From Paracoccaceae bacterium (GTDB taxonomy: Bacteria; Pseudomonadota; Alphaproteobacteria; Rhodobacterales; Rhodobacteraceae), in contig JAGLUD010000444.1 of NCBI GenBank assembly GCA_023134935.1, forward strand, positions 1 through 5,058: DNA of 5,058 nucleotides. Reading direction: 5' to 3'. Below the pieces are notes generated by a model that saw only the letters and a program-made list of their open reading frames with translations, had not been told where the DNA came from and did no database searches. Below, piece by piece: positions 1-5,033 of this stretch. Positions within the stretch are counted from its first letter, which is position 1; each line of letters starts with the position of its first letter. Made by a program: the position numbers and the translations under genes.

Positions 1-70
1 TCTACAAATCTAGGGGCTATTCAGGTAATCCATTTTCAAAATTGACAATAAGGGCAGCAGGGTATTTGGA

Positions 71-496
71 TCAGATACAATCAGCTTCAGTTCTTACTTC
101 GTTAATCTCAAGAATAGTGTTTTCCATATCAGCAATGAATTTCTTCATGTCCGGTGTCTGATCCATTGTTTCTTGAGATAATGTCAGAACACCATGGGTG
201 TGCGGATATACAGGATTGGTAAGATTTGGATTTGAATCTCTTGATCCTTCAACATCGTCGGCAATTATGATTGCTGGTCTTGATGAACTTGTTGAATAGG
301 TATCACCAGTGATTAGTTTGTTGAGTTTTAATGGGATAACTTTCCGTATGGCTTTTAAGTCGGATGCTTTGTTTACATGTATCGTAACTGAAAACATTCG
401 CTGATTTAAGTTCTTAACATCTAGGAAGTGGCTGATTGAGTTAATTAGATATCTGTAAGTGGTCAGTAGTTCTATTTCTTGAGTGGTTGTTTTCAT
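71..496 (-). CDS. Hypothetical protein, A+T-rich orphan with a weak HUH-like (HTH residues) motif
   Basis: This is a 141-residue open frame starting at ATG (496) and ending in TGA (71-73). Upstream is only a weak purine-rich stretch (AAAGAAA about 5 bases before the ATG) and a TATAAT box at 528-523. I do not recognise the family. It has no signal peptide or membrane segment. It has a helical N-terminus (residues 6-30), a beta-like FSVTIHV (35-41), a Lys-rich stretch (43-60), IIIADD (76-81), PHTHGVLTL (98-106) and a helical acidic tail (112-141). A hydrophobic strand followed by a His-X-His strand is the order of motifs I and II in HUH replication/relaxase proteins, but the middle residue is Thr and no tyrosine motif III follows, so this is a suggestion only. 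If it is a Rep, it is short and incomplete. Codon use is much more A+T-rich than in the genes to the right, suggesting transfer. That it is a real gene rests on length and composition. Confidence 0.55.
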   Translation of the reverse strand: MKTTTQEIELLTTYRYLINSISHFLDVKNLNQRMFSVTIHVNKASDLKAIRKVIPLKLNKLITGDTYSTSSSRPAIIIADDVEGSRDSNPNLTNPVYPHTHGVLTLSQETMDQTPDMKKFIADMENTILEINEVRTEADCI

Positions 497-522
497 ATTA
501 TTTCTTTCGATGCAGCGTCATG

Positions 523-528
523 ATTATA
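523..528 (-). promoter_or_regulatory. Candidate -10 box for the 71-496 gene
   Basis: The minus strand reads a perfect TATAAT here, about 27 bases upstream of the ATG at 496, which would leave a leader of roughly 20 bases. The -35 position, 16-18 bases further upstream (about 545-552), reads CATCTT or similar and is poor. In DNA this A+T-rich a TATAAT by chance is not rare, so the call rests mainly on its position before the gene. Confidence 0.3.
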
Positions 529-588
529 TTTTAATTTCTAATACTAAGATGATCTTGTTATCGTTTGACAATAGTTAACTTATATATA

Positions 589-610
589 GCACCTACCTGA
601 GATCAGGTGC
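589..610. repeat. Nested inverted repeats with two alternative pairings
   Basis: GCACCT (589-594) pairs with AGGTGC (605-610) around a 10-base loop. Alternatively ACCTGA (595-600) pairs with TCAGGT (603-608) around GA. The two hairpins share 605-608, so they are mutually exclusive. There is no T-run that would make it an intrinsic terminator. An operator or origin element is possible; its function is unknown. Confidence 0.4.
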
Positions 611-803
611 TCTGGGTCTTCTGACAGTCAAACTTTCTCAGCAGCATCACGGTGCTCGAAGAGTCATCTCAACATTTTTATATATTTAGCTGATAACTTC
701 GTTCTGGACCCGGAAGTACTCTGGGTCGTCGAGCGAGTTTTTACGTACCCTAGGTGCATTCCAAACTAGAGTATAAATGTACCATATTCTAATAGATTCG
801 TCA

Positions 804-815
804 AGCTTGCAAGCT
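804..815. repeat. 12-base perfect palindrome
   Basis: AGCTTGCAAGCT reads the same on both strands. It sits in A+T-rich DNA with no gene close on either side. It could be a dimeric-protein binding site, but nothing in the sequence names the protein. Confidence 0.4.
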
Positions 816-880
816 CGTAACATGTTGAAAACATTAGATAATTTATAATTTTAGGGTGTGAATGGGTTTTGGCGAGGTAT

Positions 881-912
881 CAAAAAACAACAAAAAACAA
901 TTGCCTTTTTTG
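881..912. repeat. Tandem 10-base repeat of A6 tracts followed by a T6 tract (candidate bent DNA)
   Basis: CAAAAAACAA occurs twice in direct tandem at 881-890 and 891-900, and TTTTTTG follows at 906-912, complementary to CAAAAAA at 891-897. A-tracts repeated at one helical turn are known to bend DNA. Such tracts are common near replication origins and some promoters. Which role applies here, if any, cannot be told from the sequence. Confidence 0.4.
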
Positions 913-952
913 AATTAGTTTAGCTTTCCTAAAATTAATTCTATCGCGTTAC

Positions 953-973
953 GTAAGCTGTTTTTCAGCGTAC
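953..973. repeat. Imperfect hairpin with T5 loop
   Basis: GTAAGCTG (953-960) pairs with CAGCGTAC (966-973) around TTTTT, with one A-G mismatch. It overlaps an 8-base palindrome TTACGTAA (949-956). No T-run follows either arm, so it is not a standard terminator. Confidence 0.35.
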
Positions 974-1004
974 TCTTGGCGTGTGCTGTGTTACGGCACT
1001 GTTT

Positions 1005-1032
1005 CCAAAGTGTATGTTAACACACACTTTGG
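1005..1032. repeat. 28-base near-perfect palindrome
   Basis: The arms CCAAAGTGTATGTT (1005-1018) and AACACACACTTTGG (1019-1032) are complementary at 13 of 14 positions; only 1014/1023 (A against C) fails. There is no loop, the centre is GTTAAC, and no T-run follows. This form suits a binding site for a symmetrical dimer or a cruciform rather than an RNA terminator. It lies right at the change from A+T-rich DNA to more balanced DNA. Confidence 0.6.
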
Positions 1033-1351
1033 CGATGGGTGGTTGCAGCATAGATATGGTCATCATGGGCGGGAAATGGACATACGTTGCGGGTACGAGC
1101 ATTCATGTCAGATTCTCTAAACCGGACATTCATGGGAGGACTAGGTTCAACGGCCAGTTTGCGAACCTTAGGGACCTTCAACGCCATCCATTGATTGACT
1201 GCTTAGAATTGTTTCTTAATAAAACTACGCCGACGCGAGATATGTCGGACAAGGGTATAATTCGAGTTAAGCTCGGATTGTGCTTTACGGCGGTTTGGCT
1301 GTCTAACTATTTATCAGACGATCCGGAAGCTATTCTAACAATGGTGTTCGA

Positions 1352-1363
1352 CGGCAATTGCCG
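1352..1363. repeat. 12-base palindrome just downstream of the ABC ATPase gene
   Basis: CGGCAATTGCCG begins 4 bases after the TAA stop (1368-1370) of the minus-strand ATPase gene. As RNA it gives only a four-pair stem around AATT, and no U-run follows on the minus strand, so it is at best a weak 3'-end structure. No better terminator is visible between the stop and 1200. Confidence 0.3.
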
Positions 1364-1367
1364 GGGT

Positions 1368-2126
1368 TTAGCCCTTTTCGCTGCTCAAGAGACTGCTTTC
1401 CAAAAGATGTTTGGAGTAAGGGTGCTGCGTTCGCATGGTTCGCATGTCGTCAACTGTCAAAGTTTCGACAATCTCGCCCAGTTGCATTACCGCGATGTCA
1501 GAACATATGTGCCCGACAACTGCCAGATCGTGGCTAACCATCAGGTAGGTCAGGCTGTGTTCGGCCCGTAGATCGGTCAACAAGTTCAGGATTTCGGCTT
1601 GCACTGACACATCGAGCGCGGAGGTCGGTTCGTCCAGCAATAGAACTTCGGGTTCGGGGGCTAGCGCCCGCGCAATTGCCACCCTTTGACGTTGCCCACC
1701 GGACAATTGGTGCGGATAGCGGAACCGGAATGACGGACCAAGGCCCACGTCATCCAGAAGTTTGGCAATGCGTGCCTCGACGTCCTTGAACCCGTGCAAC
1801 GACAAGGTTTCGCTTAACACCTGATCCACTGAATGGCGTGGGTGAAGCGAGGCGTATGGGTCCTGAAACACCATCTGGACCTTGCGATAAAACGTACGGG
1901 TTCGCTTATCGCCGAGGGTCTCGCCGCCAACTTCCATCCGACCGTTCCACGTAGGGGCCAGACCCATGATGGCGCGCAGGATCGTCGATTTTCCGGACCC
2001 GCTTTCGCCTACAAGTCCAAAGCTGCCGCCTTTGGGGACAGACAGGTTCGCGCCTTTGACCGCATCCACACGCTCGTCATGTTCACCGAACCAGACGTTC
2101 AGGTTTTCGATCAGAATTTCATTCAT
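1368..2126 (-). CDS. ABC importer ATP-binding protein, DppF/OppF class (peptide/opine/nickel family)
   Basis: This is an intact 252-residue ATPase subunit that would sit on the cytoplasmic face of a peptide/opine/nickel-type ABC importer and power uptake together with a second ATPase. All nucleotide-binding motifs are in order: Walker A GESGSGKS (40-47), Q-loop Gln 88 in VFQDP, signature LSGGQRQR (141-148), Walker B VLLLDEP (161-167) with Glu 166, D-loop SALD (169-172) and switch His 199 in VSHD. The end, HPYSKHLLESSLL, is typical of this family. At 252 residues it is shorter than the roughly 320-330 of E. coli DppF/OppF and lacks most of their C-terminal extension, as some alphaproteobacterial members do. 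The ATG overlaps the stop of the upstream partner gene (ATGA), so the two were translationally coupled. That partner is now broken by the IS, leaving this gene dependent on read-through or a new promoter. The substrate cannot be told from the ATPase. Confidence 0.92.
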   Translation of the reverse strand: MNEILIENLNVWFGEHDERVDAVKGANLSVPKGGSFGLVGESGSGKSTILRAIMGLAPTWNGRMEVGGETLGDKRTRTFYRKVQMVFQDPYASLHPRHSVDQVLSETLSLHGFKDVEARIAKLLDDVGLGPSFRFRYPHQLSGGQRQRVAIARALAPEPEVLLLDEPTSALDVSVQAEILNLLTDLRAEHSLTYLMVSHDLAVVGHICSDIAVMQLGEIVETLTVDDMRTMRTQHPYSKHLLESSLLSSEKG

Positions 2127-2469
2127 GCGCTTACACTCGGTTCATCTGCCCACGCGGGGTCACGCTTCAAAACTTGCAGGCGGTCTTTCGGTGCATCAAG
2201 GCGCGGTAGGGAATTCAACAGGCCTTGGGTATAGGGATGCTGCGCCTCGTGCAGCTTGTCTGCGGCGAGGGTCTCGACCACTCGTCCGGCATACATGATC
2301 AACACGCGGTCGCAGAAGCTGGAAACCAGATTAAGGTCGTGGCTAATGAAAATCAGGCCCATGCCGCGTTCTTTCACCAGCTTGTCCATGATCTCTAGCA
2401 CCTGCATTTGCACGGATACATCGAGTGCGGAGGTGGGTTCGTCCGCAATTATGATTTTAGGATTGGGGA
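2123..2469 (-). pseudogene. 3' fragment of an ABC importer ATPase gene, DppD/OppD class, cut by the IS
   Basis: About 115 codons survive, read from the IS edge: NPKIIIADEPTSALDVSVQ (Walker B and D-loop), FISHD (switch His), YAGRVVE and HPYTQGLLNSLPRLD, a C-terminal signature of the DppD/OppD class. Walker A, Q-loop and LSGG signature are missing here and should lie beyond the right end of the window. The frame stays open 28 bases into the IS, where the terminal repeat supplies an ATG (2497-2495). That ATG has no ribosome site, and without Walker A the product could not bind ATP normally. The stop TGA overlaps the next gene's ATG (ATGA). In an intact operon this protein and the 1368-2126 product would form the ATPase heterodimer. 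It is a clear disrupted gene; only its exact subfamily is uncertain. Confidence 0.9.
2337..2361. repeat. 25-base direct repeat, left copy (matches 5034-5058)
   Basis: These 25 bases encode, on the minus strand, MGLIFISH of the DppD-class ATPase. They recur without a mismatch as the first 25 bases after the right IS end. The match starts exactly at the IS edge (position 2336 does not match 5033) and runs to the end of the window, so its full length is unknown. It is not a normal IS21 target duplication of 4-8 bp, because the copy lies 108 bases inside the left flank rather than next to the IS. Confidence 0.95.
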
Positions 2470-2475
2470 TGTCAA
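2448..2475 (-). promoter_or_regulatory. Candidate hybrid promoter: -35 in the IS tip, -10 in the interrupted gene
   Basis: On the minus strand the last six bases inside the IS tip are a consensus TTGACA (2475-2470). After exactly 16 bases comes CATAAT (2453-2448), 5 of 6 to the consensus -10. It points out of the IS toward the intact ATPase gene at 2126-1368. An outward -35 in one terminus is established for IS21, where it makes a promoter when two copies abut. That it works with this chance -10 is inferred. Confidence 0.5.
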
Positions 2476-2519
2476 CGGCGGAGTAAAAACCGGCCATTCG
2501 GCGGAGTAAAAGTAGGCCA
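2470..2519. repeat. IS terminal inverted repeat (istB-side end) with a tandem subterminal copy
   Basis: The terminal repeat is 2470-2496. Its core starting CGGCGGAGTAAAA (2476-2496) is repeated at 2499-2519, agreeing at 18 of 21 positions and shifted by 23 bases. These are probably the transposase binding sites. The outermost bases TGTCAA give TTGACA on the outward strand. Confidence 0.9.
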
Positions 2520-2556
2520 CTGGGCGACCGGATGTTTTATACTCGGAGACAACAGC

Positions 2557-2626
2557 AGCCGTGTCCGGTGGAACTGACCGGAGGGCGGGCTTGCCCGCCT
2601 GTAGGTCAGGTTCACCGGACACGGCT
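2557..2626. other. Large 70-base stem-loop inside the IS, after istB
   Basis: The outer arms AGCCGTGTCCGGTG (2557-2570) and CACCGGACACGGCT (2613-2626) pair perfectly over 14 bases. Then CTGACC (2574-2579) pairs with GGTCAG (2604-2609), and finally GGCGGGC (2584-2590) with GCCCGCC (2593-2599) around TT. In all, about 27 pairs form one long stem with small internal bulges. It begins 45 bases past the istB stop. No T-run follows on either strand, so it is not a textbook intrinsic terminator. It could stop or protect the istAB transcript, block read-through from outside, or be a small nested inverted-repeat element. Confidence 0.75.
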
Positions 2627-2671
2627 TTCATGTATGATTGCACCTGATTTACGGGATAGCTCTGGGCCAAT

Positions 2672-3430
2672 TCACCGGGTTTGGCGTTTAGCGCGGCTCT
2701 GGTTGAGGCGGTAGCTCTCGCCGTTCATTTCCAGGATGTTGACGTGATGGGTTAGTCGATCCAGCAGCGCGCCGGTCAAGCGCTCGGTGCCGAAGGTTTC
2801 GGTCCATTCCTCGAAGGGCAGATTGCTGGTGATCAGAGTGGCCCCTTGTTCGTAGCGTTGCGAGATCAGCTCAAACAGGAGCTCGGCACCGGTTTTACTG
2901 AGCGGCACAAAGCCCAACTCATCGATAATCAGCAGCTTGACCTTGGCCAATTGCCGCTGGCGTCGCAACAAGCGTTTCTCGTCACGAGCCTCCATCAACT
3001 CGTTGACCAGCGCTGCCGCCGTCACAAACGCCACCGGCAGGCCCTTTTGGCAAGCTGCAAGACCAAGCCCGAGGGCAACATGGGTTTTGCCGGTGCCGCT
3101 GGGGCCAAGGGCAATGACATTCTCGCGCCGCTCAATCCAGTCACACCGCGCCAGTTCCAGCACCATCATCTTGTTCAGAGACGGGATGGCTTTGAAGTCG
3201 AAACTGTCCAGACTCTTCACGGCGGGGAATTTGGCTGACTTGATCCGCCGCTCCACCATTCTGCGTTCACGGTCGATCAATTCCAGCTCTGTCAGCCGCG
3301 CCAGATATCGGATGTGATCCAGCCCTTCAGCGGCACAGATCCGCGCTTGCTTGTCATATTCGCGTAGGAAAGTCGGCAATCGCAGGGTTTTAAGGTGATG
3401 GGCCAGCAGCAGTTCGGGGGCTTTGCTCAT
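2672..3430 (-). CDS. istB: IstB, IS21-family transposition helper ATPase
   Basis: This 252-residue AAA+ ATPase loads on target DNA and activates the IstA transposase. Visible features are an N-terminal helical region (1-100) typical of IstB, Walker A GPSGTGKT (109-116), Walker B KLLIIDELGF (165-174) with Asp170-Glu171, a TSN sensor segment (201-203) and the end DRLTHHVNILEMNGESYR (224-241), usual in the family. The frame is open further upstream to 3550, but I chose ATG 3430: GGAGG lies 6 bases before it, the ATG overlaps the istA stop as ATGA, MSKAPELLLAHHLK is a normal IstB start, and the resulting length is standard. It is translationally coupled to istA. The protein appears intact. Confidence 0.96.
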   Translation of the reverse strand: MSKAPELLLAHHLKTLRLPTFLREYDKQARICAAEGLDHIRYLARLTELELIDRERRMVERRIKSAKFPAVKSLDSFDFKAIPSLNKMMVLELARCDWIERRENVIALGPSGTGKTHVALGLGLAACQKGLPVAFVTAAALVNELMEARDEKRLLRRQRQLAKVKLLIIDELGFVPLSKTGAELLFELISQRYEQGATLITSNLPFEEWTETFGTERLTGALLDRLTHHVNILEMNGESYRLNQSRAKRQTR

Positions 3431-4932
3431 GATGCACCTCCGCTTAGCAGGCTCATGTAGGCCGAGGCGGATGTGGTCGCAACATTGGTGCGGGGCAGGA
3501 ACGGATAAACATCCAGATCCAGCCTTGGTGGTCGCCGTTCTACCCTGCACAGAACCAGATGCTTGATGGCGTCAAAGCTGATCGCCCTTTTGTGCAGAGC
3601 GTCTTTTATTGCGGCGTGTAAATCTTCCATGGCAAAGCGTTCCAGCAGGCGCAGTACTTGCACGTACTCTCGCTTTCCCGTCTTTCCCTGCCTTGCCTCC
3701 AGAAGCCGCTGGATGGTTCCAAACGCTTTCGGCAGTTCCCAACCCTGCAAGGGTGCCGCCTGATCAAAAGCCATGATTTTGCGCTCGATCAGCGGCAGGT
3801 AATGCAGCGGGTTAAACACCATATCATCCGTCTTGTAAGAGCGCGGATGATCAGCGATGACCTCGGCCGCACAGCCAATAGTGACACGGCCAACAAAGCC
3901 TTTGATCCAGACCTCGCGATGCCCGTAGGCAACCGGTACGGAATAATCATTGCCGCTATAACGCACCAGCGACGTCGAGGTAACCTGCCCGCTTTGCAAA
4001 TCACAAGCTTCAAACGGGGCCGCAGGAAGGGCCTGCATAACTGCTAAATCAGCTTCCAGCCGTTCGCCAATGCTGACCTTATGGCCGCGCAGGATATCAT
4101 CCTGCCGCGTCAGGCATTGCTCTTCCAGATAATCATTGAACGCATCCCAATCCGCGAAGCGCGGCATCGGTACCATGAAGTTCCGGCGCGCATAGCCAAC
4201 CAGCCCCTCGACCTTGCCTTTATCGTTCCCTTTGCCGGGGCGGCCGTAACGATCATCAATCACGTAATGCGACAGCATGGCGCTGAACCGCTGCGTGCGC
4301 TTGCGGGTCTTGTCCGGCATAATCTTGGCAACCAGACACCGGTCATTGTCGTAAAGGATCGACTGTGGAACAGCGCCGAAGAACGCAAAGGCATGAACAT
4401 GCCCGTCCAACCATGCTTCGGTATTGGCTCTCGGGTAGGCTCGGACATAGCAGGCATCACTGTGCGGCAAATCAAAGGCAAAGAAGTATGCCTTCTGCTC
4501 AATGCCCCCGATCACAACCAACGCTTCACCAAAGTCTGCTTGCCCATGACCCGCCGGATGGCTGAGCGGCACAAACATCTCCTTACTGCCGCGTTTCCGG
4601 CTCCGAACATAATCCTTCACAATGGTGTATCCGCCCGTGAACTCACATTCGGCCCGCAATCGGTCAAATATCCGTTTTGCCGTATGGCGTTGTTTGCGCG
4701 GGCGCTGTTTGTCTTCCGCCAGCCAGATATCAATCTGATCCGTAAATGCATCCAGCTTGGGCCGCTTGATCGGCACCGTCCGTTGATATCCGGGAGGCTC
4801 CGAATAGGCCAACATCTTCGCAACACTATCCCGGCATATCCCGAAATCCCGGGCAATAGCCCGCCCGCTCAGCCCATCATGAAAATGAGCTCGGCGCACA
4901 CGTAAATACAATTCCACAGTATAAATCCCCAA
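3427..4932 (-). CDS. istA: IstA, IS21-family DDE transposase
   Basis: This 501-residue transposase performs strand cleavage and transfer at the IS ends. An N-terminal helix-turn-helix lies at about 21-41 (LSGRAIARDFGICRDSVAKML), followed by a basic linker (76-115). The catalytic RNase H-like core has Asp133 (GQADFGEA), Asp195 (ILYDNDR) and Glu242 (GKVEGLVGYARRNF), the DDE triad in the expected order. A C-terminal beta-rich domain includes NDYSVPVAYGHREVWIKGFVGRV. The start taken is TTG (4932) before GIYTVELYLRVRRA, the familiar opening of this group. GGGAGGG lies only 1-2 bases before that TTG, which is too close. A GTG five codons on, with GGGGA 8 bases before it, would give 496 residues. 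The end overlaps istB by ATGA. No frameshift or lost catalytic residue is seen. Confidence 0.95.
   Translation of the reverse strand: MGIYTVELYLRVRRAHFHDGLSGRAIARDFGICRDSVAKMLAYSEPPGYQRTVPIKRPKLDAFTDQIDIWLAEDKQRPRKQRHTAKRIFDRLRAECEFTGGYTIVKDYVRSRKRGSKEMFVPLSHPAGHGQADFGEALVVIGGIEQKAYFFAFDLPHSDACYVRAYPRANTEAWLDGHVHAFAFFGAVPQSILYDNDRCLVAKIMPDKTRKRTQRFSAMLSHYVIDDRYGRPGKGNDKGKVEGLVGYARRNFMVPMPRFADWDAFNDYLEEQCLTRQDDILRGHKVSIGERLEADLAVMQALPAAPFEACDLQSGQVTSTSLVRYSGNDYSVPVAYGHREVWIKGFVGRVTIGCAAEVIADHPRSYKTDDMVFNPLHYLPLIERKIMAFDQAAPLQGWELPKAFGTIQRLLEARQGKTGKREYVQVLRLLERFAMEDLHAAIKDALHKRAISFDAIKHLVLCRVERRPPRLDLDVYPFLPRTNVATTSASAYMSLLSGGAS
3437..3441 (-). promoter_or_regulatory. Ribosome binding site deciding the istB start
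   Basis: GGAGG on the minus strand, 6 bases before the ATG at 3430, inside the last codons of istA. It argues for the 252-residue istB start over the longer open frame beginning at 3550. Confidence 0.8.
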
Positions 4933-4959
4933 ACCCTCCCATAAATGAAAGGGCCAAAG

Positions 4960-5033
4960 TGGCCGGTTTTTACACCGCCCGCGACCGCATTATGCCGCCG
5001 CTACTGTGGCCTAGTATTGCTCCGCCGTTTACA
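4960..5033. repeat. IS terminal inverted repeat (istA-side end) with subterminal copies
   Basis: The terminal repeat is 5007-5033, starting TGTAAACGGCGGAG on the minus strand. A second good copy of the core lies at 4960-4980 in the same orientation, with a GTGTAAAAACCGGCCA segment that matches the other end of the IS closely. A degenerate third copy, starting CGGCGGCATAAT, lies between them at about 4980-5000. The stretch also has to hold the istA promoter; I see no convincing box pair in it. Confidence 0.85.

Larger units (their letters stand above)
497..1367. other. Long non-coding stretch, A+T-rich on the left, palindrome-rich
   Basis: No reading frame here looks like a gene. The plus frame that opens at 981 with GTG runs on into the antisense of the ABC ATPase gene, and a minus frame at 1017-1187 (56 codons) has no ribosome site. 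The left part (to about 980) is as A+T-rich as the 71-496 gene, while 1021-1080 is already 31/60 G+C, so a composition boundary lies near 980-1020. The stretch holds several self-complementary blocks and phased A-tracts, listed separately. A 12-base direct repeat, CTCTGGGTC(T/G)TC, occurs at 610-621 and 719-730 (11 of 12 bases agree). I see no tRNA, rRNA or CRISPR pattern. Confidence 0.6.
2470..5033 (-). mobile_element. Complete IS21-family insertion sequence (2,564 bp)
   Basis: The element has the two-gene IS21 layout, istA then istB with a 4-base overlap, both on the minus strand. It is bounded by imperfect inverted repeats that begin TGT, at 2470-2496 and 5033-5007, agreeing at 21 of 27 positions. 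Further copies of the repeat core lie just inside each end, as is usual for the family. Size, gene lengths and intact catalytic motifs suggest it may still be mobile. The bases next to the ends (GATTGGGGA on the left, TCGTGGCTA on the right) do not match, so there is no target duplication. Instead the flanks overlap through the repeat at 2337-2361 and 5034-5058. The element splits the DppD-class ATPase gene in the same orientation. Confidence 0.95.

Noticed and set aside
42..573. TTGACAATA as direct repeats at 42-50 and 565-573 flanking the orphan gene
   Set aside because: Nine bases in A+T-rich DNA can recur by chance, and the surrounding bases do not match.
565..590. Plus-strand TTGACA (565-570) with TATATA as a promoter
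   Set aside because: The TATATA boxes are only 10-12 bases away, too close for a sigma-70 promoter, and no plus-strand gene follows.
777..848. 23-codon plus-strand frame beginning MYHILIDSSS
   Set aside because: It is too short, has no ribosome site and spans the 804-815 palindrome.
1017..1187. 56-codon minus-strand frame MALKVPKVRK...
   Set aside because: There is no Shine-Dalgarno sequence and the composition is unlike a gene; it is noted only as a possible dispersed-repeat translation.
1352..1363. Intrinsic terminator after the ABC ATPase gene
   Set aside because: The RNA stem is only four pairs and no U-run follows, so it is kept as a palindrome only.
981..1571. 196-codon plus-strand open frame starting with GTG
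   Set aside because: Its last 200 bases are the antisense of the intact ABC ATPase gene, the rest has no recognisable domain and no ribosome site, and its start lies beside the large palindrome.
2449..2670. 73-codon minus-strand frame starting TTG right after istB
   Set aside because: It is a translation of the stem-loop and the IS terminal repeats (YFYSAEWPVFTP comes from the repeat units).
3431..3550. 40-codon N-terminal extension of istB
   Set aside because: It is out of frame with, and inside, the istA coding end. The GGAGG and ATGA overlap at 3430 give the normal IstB length.
4081..4905. 274-codon plus-strand open frame opposite istA
   Set aside because: It is the antisense shadow of a well-supported transposase gene with intact DDE motifs.
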